The translations under genes were made by a program, and so were the position numbers. From Stutzerimonas kunmingensis (GTDB lineage: Bacteria > Pseudomonadota > Gammaproteobacteria > Pseudomonadales > Pseudomonadaceae), in contig NZ_PISM01000018.1 in assembly GCF_002929225.1 (NCBI RefSeq), positions 310,001-374,000 on the forward strand: DNA of 64,000 nt. The letters run 5' to 3'. This document shows positions 1 through 9,952 of the stretch, piece after piece; the first letter of the stretch is position 1; each line of letters begins with the position of its first letter. Below the pieces are notes generated by a model. That model had not been told where the DNA came from. It ran no database searches and was given only the letters and a program-made list of their open reading frames with translations.

Positions 1-3000
1 CTTCTTGTCTTCGAACTTGTCGTCGAGCAGCTGACGGCGATCGGAGATGTAGGCCTGAGCCTTTTCCAATTGCTCGTTCAGCGCATCTTCGGCCATGCGC
101 AGCTTGAACCACTGCCCATGCTCCAACCCGTCAAGGATCTCGTCAGTGATGACAGCACCTTTCTTGAGGCCGGCACCGCCCTCGGCAGTCGCGCCAACCA
201 GAGCCGAGCGCAGGCGTTCGAAGGTAGCGCCTTCGACGATACGGAACTCCTCGTTGAGGTCCTTGCGGATCTCGTCGAGTTGCATCTTCTCGATAGCCAG
301 CGCACGGGAGTCGCGCTCGACACCGTCGCGGATGAAGACCTGCACGTCGATAACGGTACCTTTGGTGCCAGTCGGCACACGCAGGGAGGTGTCCTTCACA
401 TCGGACGCCTTCTCACCGAAGATCGCGCGCAGGAGCTTCTCTTCCGGAGTCAGCTGGGTTTCGCCTTTCGGAGTCACCTTGCCGACCAGGATATCGCCCG
501 GGCCGACTTCGGCACCAACGTAGACAATACCCGCCTCGTCCAGCTTGTTCAGCGCCGCTTCGCCCACGTTCGGGATGTCCGCGGTGATTTCCTCTGGACC
601 GAGCTTGGTGTCACGCGACACACAGGTCAGTTCCTGGATATGGATAGTGGTGAAACGATCTTCCTGAACCACACGCTCCGAGAGGAGGATGGAGTCTTCG
701 AAGTTGTAGCCGTTCCAAGGCATGAACGCGACGCGCATGTTCTGCCCGAGCGCCAGCTCCCCCATATCAGTGGAAGGGCCGTCAGCCATGATGTCGCCAC
801 GCTCCACCACGTCACCCTTGCGAACCAGCGGACGCTGGTTGATGCAGGTGTTCTGGTTGGAACGGGTGTACTTGGTCAGGTTGTAGATGTCGACACCCGC
901 TTCGCCGGTCTCGACCTCCCCATCATGAACACGTACGACTACACGGCTCGCGTCGACTGAATCGATCACACCGCCACGACGGGCAACCACGCAAACGCCG
1001 GAGTCGCGCGCCACGTTGCGCTCCATACCAGTACCGACCAGCGGCTTGTCCGAACGCAGAGTCGGCACCGCCTGACGCTGCATGTTCGAGCCCATCAGAG
1101 CGCGGTTGGCGTCGTCGTGTTCGAGGAACGGAATCAGCGAGGCAGCGACGGAAACGACCTGCTTGGGCGACACGTCCATCAGGGTCACGTCTTCCGGAGC
1201 CTTGACGGTAAATTCGTTCAAGTGACGTACAGCAACCAGTTCGTCGACCAGCTTGCGACCTTCCAGCTTGGCGCTGGCCTGAGCAATAACATGGTCGGCT
1301 TCTTCGATCGCCGAGAGGAACACGATCTCATCAGTGACCTCGCCTTCCTTGACCACGCGGTACGGGCTTTCCAGGAAGCCGTACTGGTTGGTGCGAGCAT
1401 AGGCAGCCAGTGAGTTGATCAGGCCGATGTTCGGACCTTCAGGAGTCTCGATCGGGCATACGCGACCGTAGTGGGTCGGGTGTACGTCACGCACTTCGAA
1501 GCCGGCGCGCTCACGGGTCAGACCACCCGGGCCAAGTGCGGAGACACGGCGCTTGTGGGTGATTTCCGACAGCGGGTTGTTCTGGTCCATGAACTGCGAA
1601 AGCTGGCTGGAACCGAAGAACTCCTTGACCGCCGCCGCAACCGGCTTGGCATTGATCAGGTCCTGCGGCATCAGGCCTTCACTTTCGGCCATCGACAGAC
1701 GCTCCTTGACGGCGCGCTCGACACGGACCAGACCAACGCGGAACTGGTTCTCGGCCATCTCGCCAACGCAACGAACACGACGGTTACCCAGGTGATCGAT
1801 GTCGTCAACGATGCCCTTGCCGTTACGAATATCGACCAGGGTCTTGAGGACGGCGACGATGTCTTCGCGGCTCAGAACGCCCGAACCCTCGATCTCGGTA
1901 CGACCGATACGACGGTTGAACTTCATCCGACCCACAGCGGACAGGTCGTAGCGCTCCGAGGCGAAGAACAGATTGTTGAACAACGTCTCGGCTGCATCCT
2001 TGGTTGGCGGCTCGCCAGGACGCATCATGCGATAGATCTCGACCAGCGCTTCAAGCTGGTTGGTGGTCGAGTCGATCTTCAGCGTATCGGAAATGAACGG
2101 ACCGCAGTCGATATCGTTGGTGTACAGGGTCTCGAAACGAACGACCTGAGCCTTGACGATCTTCGCCATGGCATCAACCGTCAGCTCGGTGTTGCACTCC
2201 GCGATGATTTCGCCGGTGGCCGGATGCACGATCGCCTTGGCAACGGTGCGCCCCAAGACGTAGTCCATCGGCATCTCAAGCTCTTTGATACCGGACTTAT
2301 CGAGCTGATTGATGTGACGAGCCGTGATGCGACGCCCCTGCTCGACGATGACCTTGCCGTTCTCATCCTTGATGTCGAACGTGGCGATCTCGCCACGCAG
2401 ACGCTGCGGCACCAGCTCCAACGCAAGGGTTTCGCCCTTCACATGGAAGATGTTGGTGTCGTAGAAGGCATCGAGAATTTCTTCGGTGCTGTAATTCAAA
2501 GCACGCAGAAGTACCGAAGCGGGCAGCTTGCGGCGACGATCGATACGGACGAATACGGCATCCTTCGGATCGAATTCGAAGTCCAGCCAAGAGCCACGGT
2601 AAGGAATGATACGAGCAGAATACAAAAGCTTACCGGAGCTGTGAGTCTTGCCACGGTCGTGATCGAAGAACACGCCCGGCGAGCGGTGCAGCTGGGAGAC
2701 AATAACGCGCTCGGTACCGTTGATGATAAAGGTACCGTTCTCGGTCATCAGGGGGATTTCCCCCATGTAGACTTCCTGCTCCTTGATGTCCTTGATGGCC
2801 TTGTTCGACGACTCTTTGTCGAAAATGATCAGGCGCACCTTGACGCGCAGCGGAACGGCGAAGGTCACGCCGCGCAGGACACATTCCTTGACATCGAAAG
2901 CCGGCTCGCCCAGGCGATAGCCGACGTATTCCAGCGCTGCATTGCCGGAATAGCTGATAATAGGGAAAACGGATTTGAAGGCTGCATGCAAGCCAATGTC

Positions 3001-3147
3001 GCGGAACTGATCTTTGGTCGCTCCCGCCTGCAGGAATTCGCGGTACGAATCCAGCTGGATGGCCAAAAGATACGGCACGTCCATCACGTGCGGTAACTTG
3101 CTAAAGTCCTTGCGGATACGTTTTTTCTCAGTGTATGAGTAAGCCAT
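1..3147 (-). CDS. rpoB: RNA polymerase beta subunit (C-terminus beyond window)
   Basis: Catalytic beta subunit of DNA-directed RNA polymerase. The reverse strand gives an uninterrupted reading frame starting [19 protein letters not shown] and running off the window edge after 1049 codons; Pseudomonas RpoB is about 1357 residues, so roughly 300 C-terminal residues are missing. The rifampicin-binding region (around 1520-1620) reads [18 protein letters not shown] followed by THKRR and SALGPGG, which is the susceptible wild-type pattern. The start at 3147 has a GGGGAA ribosome-binding sequence just upstream. It is the last gene seen of the secE-nusG-rplKAJL-rpoB block and lies behind an attenuator hairpin. 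Confidence 0.99.
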   Translation of the reverse strand, partial: MAYSYTEKKRIRKDFSKLPHVMDVPYLLAIQLDSYREFLQAGATKDQFRDIGLHAAFKSVFPIISYSGNAALEYVGYRLGEPAFDVKECVLRGVTFAVPLRVKVRLIIFDKESSNKAIKDIKEQEVYMGEIPLMTENGTFIINGTERVIVSQLHRSPGVFFDHDRGKTHSSGKLLYSARIIPYRGSWLDFEFDPKDAVFVRIDRRRKLPASVLLRALNYSTEEILDAFYDTNIFHVKGETLALELVPQRLRGEIATFDIKDENGKVIVEQGRRITARHINQLDKSGIKELEMPMDYVLGRTVAKAIVHPATGEIIAECNTELTVDAMAKIVKAQVVRFETLYTNDIDCGPFISDTLKIDSTTNQLEALVEIYRMMRPGEPPTKDAAETLFNNLFFASERYDLSAVGRMKFNRRIGRTEIEGSGVLSREDIVAVLKTLVDIRNGKGIVDDIDHLGNRRVRCVGEMAENQFRVGLVRVERAVKERLSMAESEGLMPQDLINAKPVAAAVKEFFGSSQLSQFMDQNNPLSEITHKRRVSALGPGGLTRERAGFEVRDVHPTHYGRVCPIETPEGPNIGLINSLAAYARTNQYGFLESPYRVVKEGEVTDEIVFLSAIEEADHVIAQASAKLEGRKLVDELVAVRHLNEFTVKAPEDVTLMDVSPKQVVSVAASLIPFLEHDDANRALMGSNMQRQAVPTLRSDKPLVGTGMERNVARDSGVCVVARRGGVIDSVDASRVVVRVHDGEVETGEAGVDIYNLTKYTRSNQNTCINQRPLVRKGDVVERGDIMADGPSTDMGELALGQNMRVAFMPWNGYNFEDSILLSERVVQEDRFTTIHIQELTCVSRDTKLGPEEITADIPNVGEAALNKLDEAGIVYVGAEVGPGDILVGKVTPKGETQLTPEEKLLRAIFGEKASDVKDTSLRVPTGTKGTVIDVQVFIRDGVERDSRALAIEKMQLDEIRKDLNEEFRIVEGATFERLRSALVGATAEGGAGLKKGAVITDEILDGLEHGQWFKLRMAEDALNEQLEKAQAYISDRRQLLDDKFEDKK

Positions 3148-3285
3148 CAGCGTTCCCCAGCTTGGTCACCTGCTTGTTGGCTTCTCCCGACGGGAGCAGC
3201 CAGAAAATCTTGCGAATCCCTTGATTCGCACCACCCTAAAGTGGCTTTCCGAGGAATAGCCAGCAGGGCTGACTTTCCATAACGG

Positions 3286-3314
3286 AAAAAGGCCGGTGGC
3301 AAAAGCCACCAGCC
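3286..3314 (-). terminator. rplL-rpoB intergenic attenuator/terminator hairpin
   Basis: On the minus strand a GC-rich hairpin (GGCTGGTGGC, TTTT loop, GCCACCGGCC; one G-T type mismatch) is followed directly by five T residues, a textbook intrinsic terminator. It lies in the 213-base gap between rplL and rpoB. In Escherichia coli an attenuator at this position lets only a fraction of transcripts pass into rpoBC, giving more L7/L12 than RNA polymerase. The same role is inferred here. Confidence 0.8.
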
Positions 3315-3360
3315 ATCAGCCTTTCGCGAATCGCTCGGGCTGTAGACGCAAAGTCGTCGC

Positions 3361-3729
3361 TTACTTGAGCTCGACTTTGGCGCCTGCTTCTTCCAGAGTC
3401 TTCTTGGCTGCTTCGGCTTCTTCTTTCGAAACGCCTTCCTTGACCACGCCCGGGGCGCCGTCAACGACAGCCTTGGCTTCTTTCAGGCCCAGACCGGTCA
3501 GCTCGCGAACAGCCTTGATCACGTTGACCTTCTTTTCGCCAGCTTCAGCCAGAACGATGGTGAACTCGGTTTGCTCTTCGACAGCAGCAGCAGCCGGGCC
3601 AGCAGCAGCAACGGTGGCAGCAGCAGCGGTCACGCCGAACTTTTCTTCCATTGCCTTGATCAGTTCAACAACCTGCATCACGGACATTTCGGAAACGGCG
3701 TTGATGATATCTTCGTTGGTCAGAGCCAT
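3361..3729 (-). CDS. rplL: 50S ribosomal protein L7/L12
   Basis: Stalk protein of the large ribosomal subunit, recruiting translation factors. It has 122 residues, normal for the family. The N-terminal dimerisation domain begins [20 protein letters not shown], followed by an Ala-rich hinge near residues 35-50 and the C-terminal domain with the conserved [12 protein letters not shown]. It follows rplJ by 74 bases and is probably cotranscribed with it. A strong terminator-like hairpin lies downstream. Confidence 0.99.
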   Translation of the reverse strand: MALTNEDIINAVSEMSVMQVVELIKAMEEKFGVTAAAATVAAAGPAAAAVEEQTEFTIVLAEAGEKKVNVIKAVRELTGLGLKEAKAVVDGAPGVVKEGVSKEEAEAAKKTLEEAGAKVELK

Positions 3730-3803
3730 GACTCTAGTTCCTGTATTAGGTGACGGCCTACGGCCATCTAATTCAAAAAGTGATTGCGAAAGAATCTACG
3801 CTA

Positions 3804-4304
3804 TTACGCGGCAGCAGCTTCTTTCTGGTCGCGAACGGCCGCCAGTGTACGAGCCAGCTTGCTGGTGGCGCCTTGGATAACGCTCATCAGCTGAGAAATG
3901 GCTTCGTCGTAGGTCGGCAGAGTTGCCAGTACGTCGATCTGGTTGGCTGCGAGGAACTGCCCCTCGAACGCAGCGGCCTTGATCTCGAACTTGTCCTGAC
4001 CCTTGGAGAACTCCTTGAAGATACGAGCAGCAGCGCCCGGATGTTCGTTGGAGAACGCAATCAGGGTCGGGCCTTTGAACACGTCGTTGAGCACTTCGAA
4101 CTGCGTGCCATCAACAGCGCGGCGCAGCAGGGTGTTACGTACAACACGCACGTAAACACCAGCTTCGCGGGCCTCTTTACGGAGTCCGGTCATGGCCCCC
4201 ACGGTCACGCCACGGGCATCAGCCACGACAGCGGACAGGGCGGCTTTGGCAGCCTCGTTGACTTCAGCGACGATGGCCTTCTTGTCTTCGAGTTTGATTG
4301 CCAC
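3804..4304 (-). CDS. rplJ: 50S ribosomal protein L10
   Basis: Base of the L7/L12 stalk and autogenous repressor of the rplJL unit. It has 166 residues starting [20 protein letters not shown], with the family motif [20 protein letters not shown] near residues 50-70 and the Ala-rich C-terminal helix that binds L12 dimers. A 191-base leader separates it from rplA upstream. Confidence 0.99.
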   Translation of the reverse strand: MAIKLEDKKAIVAEVNEAAKAALSAVVADARGVTVGAMTGLRKEAREAGVYVRVVRNTLLRRAVDGTQFEVLNDVFKGPTLIAFSNEHPGAAARIFKEFSKGQDKFEIKAAAFEGQFLAANQIDVLATLPTYDEAISQLMSVIQGATSKLARTLAAVRDQKEAAAA

Positions 4305-4495
4305 GGGTTACACTCCTGGATGTTACCGTTTCATCCGGTCGAAACCGGACTGGATTTGGTGTCTGATTCGGTACGAATCGGGAGCACCTCTGCGTAGGCT
4401 TGCGGTTTAAGGCTTTCGCCGCCTACGGTCTTGGATAGCCCCCGCCAGGCAGGGACCCCAATCTTTGCAGGCGCCCTCGAAGGGGCGCCGTCGCC
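4305..4495 (-). promoter_or_regulatory. Ribosomal protein L10 leader region
   Basis: A 191-base untranslated stretch between rplA and rplJ. On the minus strand it contains a perfect 6-bp hairpin with a TTCG tetraloop (TCCGGT-TTCG-ACCGGA, 4334-4349) close to the rplJ start, and a second GC-rich hairpin just after the rplA stop (4470-4489, GGCGCC arms). In bacteria the L10-(L12)4 complex binds such a leader to repress its own translation. The location and hairpins fit that element; binding is inferred, not shown. Confidence 0.65.
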
Positions 4496-5191
4496 TTACG
4501 CTTCCAGGGAAGCCTGATCGATGACCAGTCCCGGACCCATGGTGGTGCTCAGGGTCACGCGCTTGACGTAAATACCTTTGGAAGTCGACGGCTTCAGACG
4601 CTTAAGATCCGAAAGCAGCGCTTCGACGTTCTGCTTCAGCTGGCCAGCCTCGAAACCAACCTTACCCACCGAGGTATGGATGATGCCGTTCTTGTCGGTA
4701 CGGAAACGTACCTGACCAGCCTTGGCATTTTTGACGGCGGTAGCGACATCTGGAGTTACGGTGCCTACCTTCGGGTTTGGCATCAGACCACGCGGACCAA
4801 GAATCTGGCCCAACTGACCAACAACACGCATGGCGTCCGGCGAGGCGATGACTACGTCATAGTTCAGATCGCCACCTTTCATTTCGGCAGCCAGCTCGTC
4901 CATACCAACGCGATCTGCGCCAGCGGCCAGTGCGGCCTCAGCACCGGGACCCTGAGTGAACACGGCAACACGAACGCTCTTGCCAGTACCATTCGGCAGA
5001 ACGGTTGCGCCACGAACGACCTGGTCGGATTTACGCGGATCAACACCCAGATTGATCGCGATATCGAACGACTCGGCGAACTTAACAGCCGAAACCTCAG
5101 CCAACAGCTTTGCGGCATCTTCGAAAGCGTACTGCTTGCCGGCTTCGACTTTCTCGGCGATAGCCTTCTGGCGCTTGGTCAACTTAGCCAT
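4496..5191 (-). CDS. rplA: 50S ribosomal protein L1
   Basis: Primary rRNA-binding protein of the mobile L1 stalk. It has 231 residues beginning [20 protein letters not shown], with the hallmark [15 protein letters not shown] near residues 125-140. Its start codon overlaps the rplK stop by one base (TAATG), so the pair is likely translationally coupled. In other bacteria L1 represses translation of rplKA. Confidence 0.99.
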   Translation of the reverse strand: MAKLTKRQKAIAEKVEAGKQYAFEDAAKLLAEVSAVKFAESFDIAINLGVDPRKSDQVVRGATVLPNGTGKSVRVAVFTQGPGAEAALAAGADRVGMDELAAEMKGGDLNYDVVIASPDAMRVVGQLGQILGPRGLMPNPKVGTVTPDVATAVKNAKAGQVRFRTDKNGIIHTSVGKVGFEAGQLKQNVEALLSDLKRLKPSTSKGIYVKRVTLSTTMGPGLVIDQASLEA

Positions 5192-5622
5192 TACACACCC
5201 TCCACGTTCAGGCCCATGCTGCGAGCGGAACCAGCGATGGTCCGAACAGCAGCCTCCATTTCGGCAGCAGTCAGATCAGCCTGCTTGGTTTTGGCGATCT
5301 CTTCCAACTGCGCACGAGTGACGGTGCCGACCTTCTGGGTGTTGGGGCGAGCGGAACCGCTGGTGATACCAGCAGCTTTCTTCAGCAGCACCGCAGCCGG
5401 AGTACTCTTGGTTTCAAAGGTGAAGCTACGATCGCTGTATACAGTGATGATCACTGGAGTTGGCAGACCGGGCTCCTGGCCCTGGGTCCTGGCATTGAAT
5501 GCCTTGCAGAACTCCATGATGTTTACGCCGTGCTGACCCAAGGCAGGACCAACGGGCGGCGACGGGTTAGCCTGACCGGCCTTTACCTGAAGCTTGATGT
5601 AAGCTTGAATTTTCTTAGCCAT
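5191..5622 (-). CDS. rplK: 50S ribosomal protein L11
   Basis: Component of the GTPase-associated centre, also needed for RelA activation. It has 143 residues starting [20 protein letters not shown], with the conserved [24 protein letters not shown] ribosome-binding sequence lies before the start at 5622. It is the first gene of the rplKA pair and follows a terminator-like hairpin behind nusG. Confidence 0.99.
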   Translation of the reverse strand: MAKKIQAYIKLQVKAGQANPSPPVGPALGQHGVNIMEFCKAFNARTQGQEPGLPTPVIITVYSDRSFTFETKSTPAAVLLKKAAGITSGSARPNTQKVGTVTRAQLEEIAKTKQADLTAAEMEAAVRTIAGSARSMGLNVEGV

Positions 5623-5686
5623 AGTTACTCCATTACGGGTTATAGCGCCTTTCGGCTCCCCATTACTGATTTATCCCAGTGACGAC

Positions 5687-5714
5687 AAAACCCCGCAGCC
5701 TGAAACTGCGGGGT
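5687..5714 (-). terminator. Rho-independent terminator-like hairpin after nusG
   Basis: On the minus strand, 9-bp arms ACCCCGCAG and CTGCGGGGT surround a 7-base loop and are followed by TTTTG. The hairpin sits between the nusG stop (5733) and the rplK start (5622), so it should limit readthrough from secE-nusG into rplK. The T-run is short, so termination may be partial. Confidence 0.75.
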
Positions 5715-5732
5715 GAGGGATGCTTCGTTCAG

Positions 5733-6266
5733 TTAAACCTTCTCGACCTGACTGAACTCCAGCTCTACTGGCGTAGAGCGACCGAAGATCAGAACCGCAA
5801 CCTGGATCCGACTCTTCTCATAATTAACCTCTTCAACCACACCATTGAAGTCAGCGAAGGGGCCATCCGCCACCCGCACCACCTCACCCGGCTCGAAGAG
5901 CGTCTTCGGCTTCGGCTTGTCACTTCCGTCAGCAACACGACGAAGGATAGCCTCGGCCTCTTTATCGGTAATGGGTGCCGGCTTGTCAGCCGTACCACCA
6001 ATGAAACCCATTACTCGAGGAGTATCCTTGACGAGATGCCAAGTACCCTCACTCATTTCCATCTGAACCAGAACGTAACCAGGGAAGAATTTTCGCTCAC
6101 TCTTGCGCTTCTGCCCGTTACGCATCTCGACCACCTCTTCAGTGGGAACGAGAATCTCGCCGAACTCATCTTCCATGCCGGCAAGCTTGACACGCTCAAC
6201 AAGAGAGCGCATGACGTGCTTCTCGTAACCCGAGTAAGCATGCACAACATACCAACGCTTAGCCAC
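5733..6266 (-). CDS. nusG: Transcription termination/antitermination factor NusG
   Basis: Elongation factor that binds RNA polymerase through its NGN domain and Rho or ribosomal S10 through its KOW domain. It has 177 residues starting [20 protein letters not shown]. The NGN region includes [12 protein letters not shown], and the KOW motif [20 protein letters not shown] lies near residues 125-145. It is 9 bases downstream of secE and surely cotranscribed. Confidence 0.99.
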   Translation of the reverse strand: MAKRWYVVHAYSGYEKHVMRSLVERVKLAGMEDEFGEILVPTEEVVEMRNGQKRKSERKFFPGYVLVQMEMSEGTWHLVKDTPRVMGFIGGTADKPAPITDKEAEAILRRVADGSDKPKPKTLFEPGEVVRVADGPFADFNGVVEEVNYEKSRIQVAVLIFGRSTPVELEFSQVEKV

Positions 6267-6275
6267 GAGACACCC

Positions 6276-6644
6276 TTAACCAACAACCATGGAGACCAAC
6301 CAACCGAGCAGGGAATCAAGCCCCCACAACAGCAGCGCCATCACCAAAACAACAACAACAACGATCAACGTTGTCTGCGTGGTTTCTTGACGGGTCGGCC
6401 AGACGACCTTGCGAATCTCGCCACGCGCTTCTTTCAGCAACACAGCGAACGAACGCCCTTTGGACGTCTGCAAAGCAACAAACGCAGCAATTACGCCTAT
6501 CGCCAGCACTGCAAGGACACGATAGAGAATCGGCTCAGCGGAGTAGTATTGGTTACCAACCACAGCAACCACCACCAAAGCAGCCACAACAAGCCACTTC
6601 ACCAGATCGAAGCGCGCGTCATTGGCTTCAGCTTTGATATTCAT
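6276..6644 (-). CDS. secE: Preprotein translocase subunit SecE
   Basis: Essential clamp of the SecYEG inner-membrane translocon. It has 122 residues with three hydrophobic segments (about 15-30, 40-58 and 92-115), the three-helix form typical of gammaproteobacteria. The conserved cytoplasmic motif KVVWPTRQET precedes the last helix. It follows tRNA-Trp and precedes nusG, the usual order. Confidence 0.98.
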   Translation of the reverse strand: MNIKAEANDARFDLVKWLVVAALVVVAVVGNQYYSAEPILYRVLAVLAIGVIAAFVALQTSKGRSFAVLLKEARGEIRKVVWPTRQETTQTTLIVVVVVLVMALLLWGLDSLLGWLVSMVVG

Positions 6645-6686
6645 CTGCTAGAACCTTGTAAAGACTGCCAAATTCGATATTGAAAA

Positions 6687-6762
6687 TGGCAGGCCAGGAG
6701 GGAATCGAACCCCCAACCTGCGGTTTTGGAGACCGCCGCTCTGCCAATTGAGCTACTGGCCT
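6687..6762 (-). tRNA. trnW: tRNA-Trp (anticodon CCA)
   Basis: A 76-base tRNA on the minus strand beginning AGGCCAGTAGCTCAATTGG and ending with an encoded CCA. The acceptor stem AGGCCAG pairs with CTGGCCT, the T-arm contains GGTTCGATTCC, and the anticodon loop is CTCCAAA, giving anticodon CCA. It lies between tuf and secE, as in other pseudomonads. Confidence 0.98.
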
Positions 6763-6813
6763 AGAAAGAGTCAGGCCGACTATTATGCCGACCCGCTTCA
6801 AACAGATCAATCG

Positions 6814-8007
6814 TTATTCGACGATCTTGGCAACCACGCCAGCACCAACGGTACGACCACCTTCGCGAATCGCGAAGCGCAGGCCGTCTTCCATGGCGAT
6901 CGGCTTGATCAGGGTGACAACCATTTTCACGTTGTCGCCCGGCATTACCATCTCAACGCCTTCCGGCAGCTCGCACGAACCGGTCACGTCGGTGGTACGG
7001 AAGTAGAACTGCGGACGATAGCCCTTGAAGAACGGGGTGTGACGACCACCCTCTTCCTTGGACAGAACGTACACTTCGGCTTCGAACTTGGTGTGCGGCT
7101 TGATGGTGCCCGGCTTGGCCAGAACCTGGCCACGCTCGACGTCATCACGCTTGGTACCACGCAGCAGAACGCCGCAGTTCTCACCGGCACGACCTTCGTC
7201 GAGCAGCTTGCGGAACATTTCGACACCGGTACAGGTGGTCTTGGTGGTATCACGCAGACCAACGATCTCGATTTCTTCCTGAACCTTGACGATGCCGCGC
7301 TCAACACGACCAGTCACAACGGTACCGCGACCGGAAATGGAGAACACGTCCTCGATCGGCATCAGGAACGGCTTGTCGATGGCGCGAACCGGCTCAGGGA
7401 TGTAGGTATCCAGAGTCTCGACCAGCTTCTTGACCGCAGTAGTGCCCAGTTCGTTGTCATCTTCGCCATTCAGCGCCATCAGCGCGGAACCGATGATGAT
7501 CGGCGTGTCGTCACCCGGGAAATCATAGGTCGACAGCAGATCACGAACTTCCATTTCGACCAGCTCGAGCAACTCGGCGTCGTCGACCATGTCGGCCTTG
7601 TTCAGGAACACGACGATGTACGGAACACCCACCTGACGGGACAGCAGGATGTGCTCGCGAGTCTGCGGCATGGGGCCGTCAGCAGCGGAGCAAACCAGGA
7701 TCGCACCATCCATCTGGGCAGCACCGGTGATCATGTTCTTCACATAGTCAGCGTGACCCGGGCAGTCAACATGCGCGTAGTGACGGACATTGGAGTCGTA
7801 CTCTACGTGAGCGGTGTTGATGGTGATACCGCGAGCCTTCTCTTCCGGCGCGCTATCGATCTTGTCGAAGTCGACACGAGCGGAGCCGAAAACTTCGGAG
7901 CACACGCGAGTCAGAGCGGCAGTCAGAGTGGTCTTGCCATGGTCGACGTGACCAATGGTGCCGACGTTGACGTGCGGTTTGTTACGTTCGAACTTTTCTT
8001 TAGCCAT
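6814..8007 (-). CDS. tuf: Elongation factor Tu
   Basis: GTPase that delivers aminoacyl-tRNA to the ribosome. It has 397 residues. The start [20 protein letters not shown] (8007) is chosen over an upstream ATG at 8043 because it matches the conserved N-terminus and has a purine-rich sequence before it. G motifs are GHVDHGKT (G1), [11 protein letters not shown] (G3) and NKAD (G4). It lies behind three tRNA genes, the tufB position. Most pseudomonads carry a second copy in the str operon, outside this window. Confidence 0.99.
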   Translation of the reverse strand: MAKEKFERNKPHVNVGTIGHVDHGKTTLTAALTRVCSEVFGSARVDFDKIDSAPEEKARGITINTAHVEYDSNVRHYAHVDCPGHADYVKNMITGAAQMDGAILVCSAADGPMPQTREHILLSRQVGVPYIVVFLNKADMVDDAELLELVEMEVRDLLSTYDFPGDDTPIIIGSALMALNGEDDNELGTTAVKKLVETLDTYIPEPVRAIDKPFLMPIEDVFSISGRGTVVTGRVERGIVKVQEEIEIVGLRDTTKTTCTGVEMFRKLLDEGRAGENCGVLLRGTKRDDVERGQVLAKPGTIKPHTKFEAEVYVLSKEEGGRHTPFFKGYRPQFYFRTTDVTGSCELPEGVEMVMPGDNVKMVVTLIKPIAMEDGLRFAIREGGRTVGAGVVAKIVE

Positions 8008-8057
8008 CGAGACCGTCTCCCATCGTTGAATTGAGCTAGTCACGCCACCATTAAAAC

Positions 8058-8085
8058 AAAGGCAGATATATACATATCTGCCTTT
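8058..8085 (-). terminator. Perfect 12-bp hairpin between tRNA-Thr and tuf
   Basis: On the minus strand AAAGGCAGATAT and ATATCTGCCTTT form a perfect 12-bp stem with a four-base loop, followed by GTTTTAATGG. It begins six bases after the tRNA-Thr CCA end and 50 bases before tuf. It could be a partial terminator or a processing site that separates the tRNAs from the tuf message. The T-run is interrupted by a G, so strong termination is uncertain. Confidence 0.6.
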
Positions 8086-8091
8086 GGAGTT

Positions 8092-8167
8092 TGGAGCTCA
8101 TGAGCGGATTCGAACCGCTGACCTCACCCTTACCAAGGGTGTGCTCTACCAACTGAGCTACATGAGC
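8092..8167 (-). tRNA. trnT: tRNA-Thr (anticodon GGT)
   Basis: A 76-base minus-strand tRNA starting GCTCATGTAGCTCAGTTGG with encoded CCA. Acceptor arms GCTCATG and CATGAGC pair, the T-loop is GGTTCGAATCC, and the anticodon loop TTGGTAA gives GGT. It is the third tRNA of the Tyr-Gly-Thr-tuf transcript. Confidence 0.98.
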
Positions 8168-8193
8168 GAATCGCATTGCGCAACCACCGAAGC

Positions 8194-8267
<74 letters not shown>

Positions 8268-8292
8268 GAACGCCGAAGCCTACGCTTGAATC

Positions 8293-8377
<85 letters not shown>

Positions 8378-8390
8378 AAAGTGAGGCGGC

Positions 8391-8419
8391 ATTTTCATCA
8401 CTTGCCACCCTACTGTCAA
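8391..8419 (-). promoter_or_regulatory. Sigma70 promoter of the tRNA-tuf operon
   Basis: On the minus strand a perfect -35 TTGACA (8414-8419) is followed after 16-17 bases by TGAAAAT (8391-8397) as a -10 and a GC-rich discriminator (GCCGCC). The tRNA-Tyr gene begins 14 bases after the -10. A GC-rich discriminator on a stable-RNA promoter suggests stringent control, an inference from knowledge of such promoters. Confidence 0.75.
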
Positions 8420-8518
8420 GCTTTTCCTCATAAAAATCTTGAGGTTAGCTTTACTGACAGCCGCCTTGCCAAGGAATCTTGGATTCCCCACGGCGAAGCG
8501 GGCGCCATTCTATTTAAA

Positions 8519-9190
8519 CTATTGAGAAGATGCAATGCCAGTGCAGGGCATATGGCGAAATTGCAGGGCAGGCATGTCTGCTTTCAAGCTTTCCATGACC
8601 CCATCACCCAATTGATCACGACTAGCGGCGCTCACCTGCACCCAGTATTTGGAGTGCATTCTCGGCAACTCACGCACCAGCGCCGAATAATCAACCTCGC
8701 TTAAGCGCGCCACTACGCCCTCTGCCGAATCCTTTCGGGAGAAGATGCCCAGTGAAATGCCATTAGCCAAGTCACCAACGGTAATGATGTAGCTGTCAAT
8801 ATTACGGCTTTGCAACTCGCGCAATTGCCGCAGGGAAGCCTGCCTGGAAGCGAGCGGCGGCAGATACACCCAATAATCCACGCCAACCTCGGTATCTATC
8901 CGTCGTATTTCCGACTGGATATCCAAGCTCAAAAGCCGCTGCTCCAAGGAAAGCACAGGCGACTCCTCATCGAAGCCACCCAGAAATAGGCAGCCACCGT
9001 CGGACGACGCCGACTGCCCGCCGCCTTTATGGCTCGAAGGAGAGGATTCACTAAGCAGAGTGATGTTGGGCTTCGGCCGGTCATAAGCATCAAGAGGCAC
9101 CACCTCCTTGATGCGCACGGGTGACTGATACTGATGCTGCACCCAGAAGAATACGTTCAACAGCACCAACAGGAAAAATAACCAACGCAT
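8519..9190 (-). CDS. Membrane-anchored SPOR-domain-like protein
   Basis: Predicted 223-residue protein with one N-terminal membrane segment (residues 2-17, rich in Leu/Phe/Val) and a soluble periplasmic part. A Ser-rich linker (about 47-65) leads to a region resembling a SPOR fold: YWVYLPPLAS near residue 110, then a helix RQASLRQLRELQ and GISLGIFSRKDSAEGVVARL near 140-165. SPOR domains bind denuded peptidoglycan at septa. The fold is inferred from pattern. It lies 24 bases downstream of coaX and is probably in the birA-coaX transcript; the P. aeruginosa counterpart is an uncharacterised gene at the same place. Confidence 0.7.
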   Translation of the reverse strand: MRWLFFLLVLLNVFFWVQHQYQSPVRIKEVVPLDAYDRPKPNITLLSESSPSSHKGGGQSASSDGGCLFLGGFDEESPVLSLEQRLLSLDIQSEIRRIDTEVGVDYWVYLPPLASRQASLRQLRELQSRNIDSYIITVGDLANGISLGIFSRKDSAEGVVARLSEVDYSALVRELPRMHSKYWVQVSAASRDQLGDGVMESLKADMPALQFRHMPCTGIASSQ

Positions 9191-9214
9191 GCAGGCTCGA
9201 CCTTCTATGTGACG

Positions 9215-9952
9215 CTAGGGACAAGCAATCGCCAGCCCGCGGAAGACCAGATCCGGAACCCGCCTAACCCCGACCATATCGTCGATCAGCGTTGCGTCGC
9301 CACCGGTGGAGTAGATTACAAAGTCAGCCCCCAGATAGTCGCTGGCCGCCAGGACTTGCGAAGCAACAAAACTACGCAGCATCAGAAAGCAACCCCGCTC
9401 GACCGCCTGGACGGTGCTTCGCCCAGGCGCAGGCTCACCTTGCATCATTGGGATTTCTTCTGCCGTATAGCTGATGCGTCGGGTATGGGTAGTCAACTGC
9501 TGCCTAAGAAGAGAAATTCCTGGGCAAATGTAGCCCCCCAGATGGCCGCCCTCTGCATCAACGAAGTCAACCGTGACCGCCGTCCCCAGGTCGATTACCA
9601 CCATTGCCCGGCGCTCCAACTGGAACGCGCCAACCATGGCCAACCAACGGTCCATCCCTAAACGGTCGTACTCGAGGTACCCGTTCACTACGCCACCAAG
9701 CCGAGGCGCTGGTAGAGCGCGCTGTACGTCAATGAACAATGCACTGGAGATGCACGAACACAGCTCTTCAGTCTCGAGATCGCTACGAACGCTGACTAGC
9801 CGCGCACGCTCAATCTTTACGCCAGTCAGGCCAGAGAGCGCACTAAGAAGGTCCACGGCCGATACAGAAGCGCCCTGAGCCGCAACATCACCGCTTACTT
9901 GCAACACCCGCCATTTGATCAAGCTATTGCCACAGTCGAGCTCGAGAATCAT
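9215..9952 (-). CDS. coaX: Type III pantothenate kinase
   Basis: First step of coenzyme A synthesis, phosphorylating pantothenate with ATP. It has 245 residues starting MILELDCGNSLIKWRVLQV, which holds the Asp-Gly-Asn-type phosphate-1 motif. GMDRWLAMVGAF (near 100) and VIDLGTAVTVDFVD (near 120) are the remaining family motifs. The start overlaps the birA stop by four bases (ATGA), so the two are coupled. Type III enzymes do not resemble CoaA and are feedback-resistant. Confidence 0.96.
   Translation of the reverse strand: MILELDCGNSLIKWRVLQVSGDVAAQGASVSAVDLLSALSGLTGVKIERARLVSVRSDLETEELCSCISSALFIDVQRALPAPRLGGVVNGYLEYDRLGMDRWLAMVGAFQLERRAMVVIDLGTAVTVDFVDAEGGHLGGYICPGISLLRQQLTTHTRRISYTAEEIPMMQGEPAPGRSTVQAVERGCFLMLRSFVASQVLAASDYLGADFVIYSTGGDATLIDDMVGVRRVPDLVFRGLAIACP

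Noticed and set aside
1501..1640. Possible rifampicin-resistance change in rpoB
   Set aside because: The region reads as the wild-type pattern at all the usual positions ([21 protein letters not shown]).
70..3096. Long open frames on the plus strand opposite rpoB (about 296 and 541 codons)
   Set aside because: They are mirror frames of a highly conserved gene in GC-rich DNA, with no recognisable domains and no ribosome-binding site.
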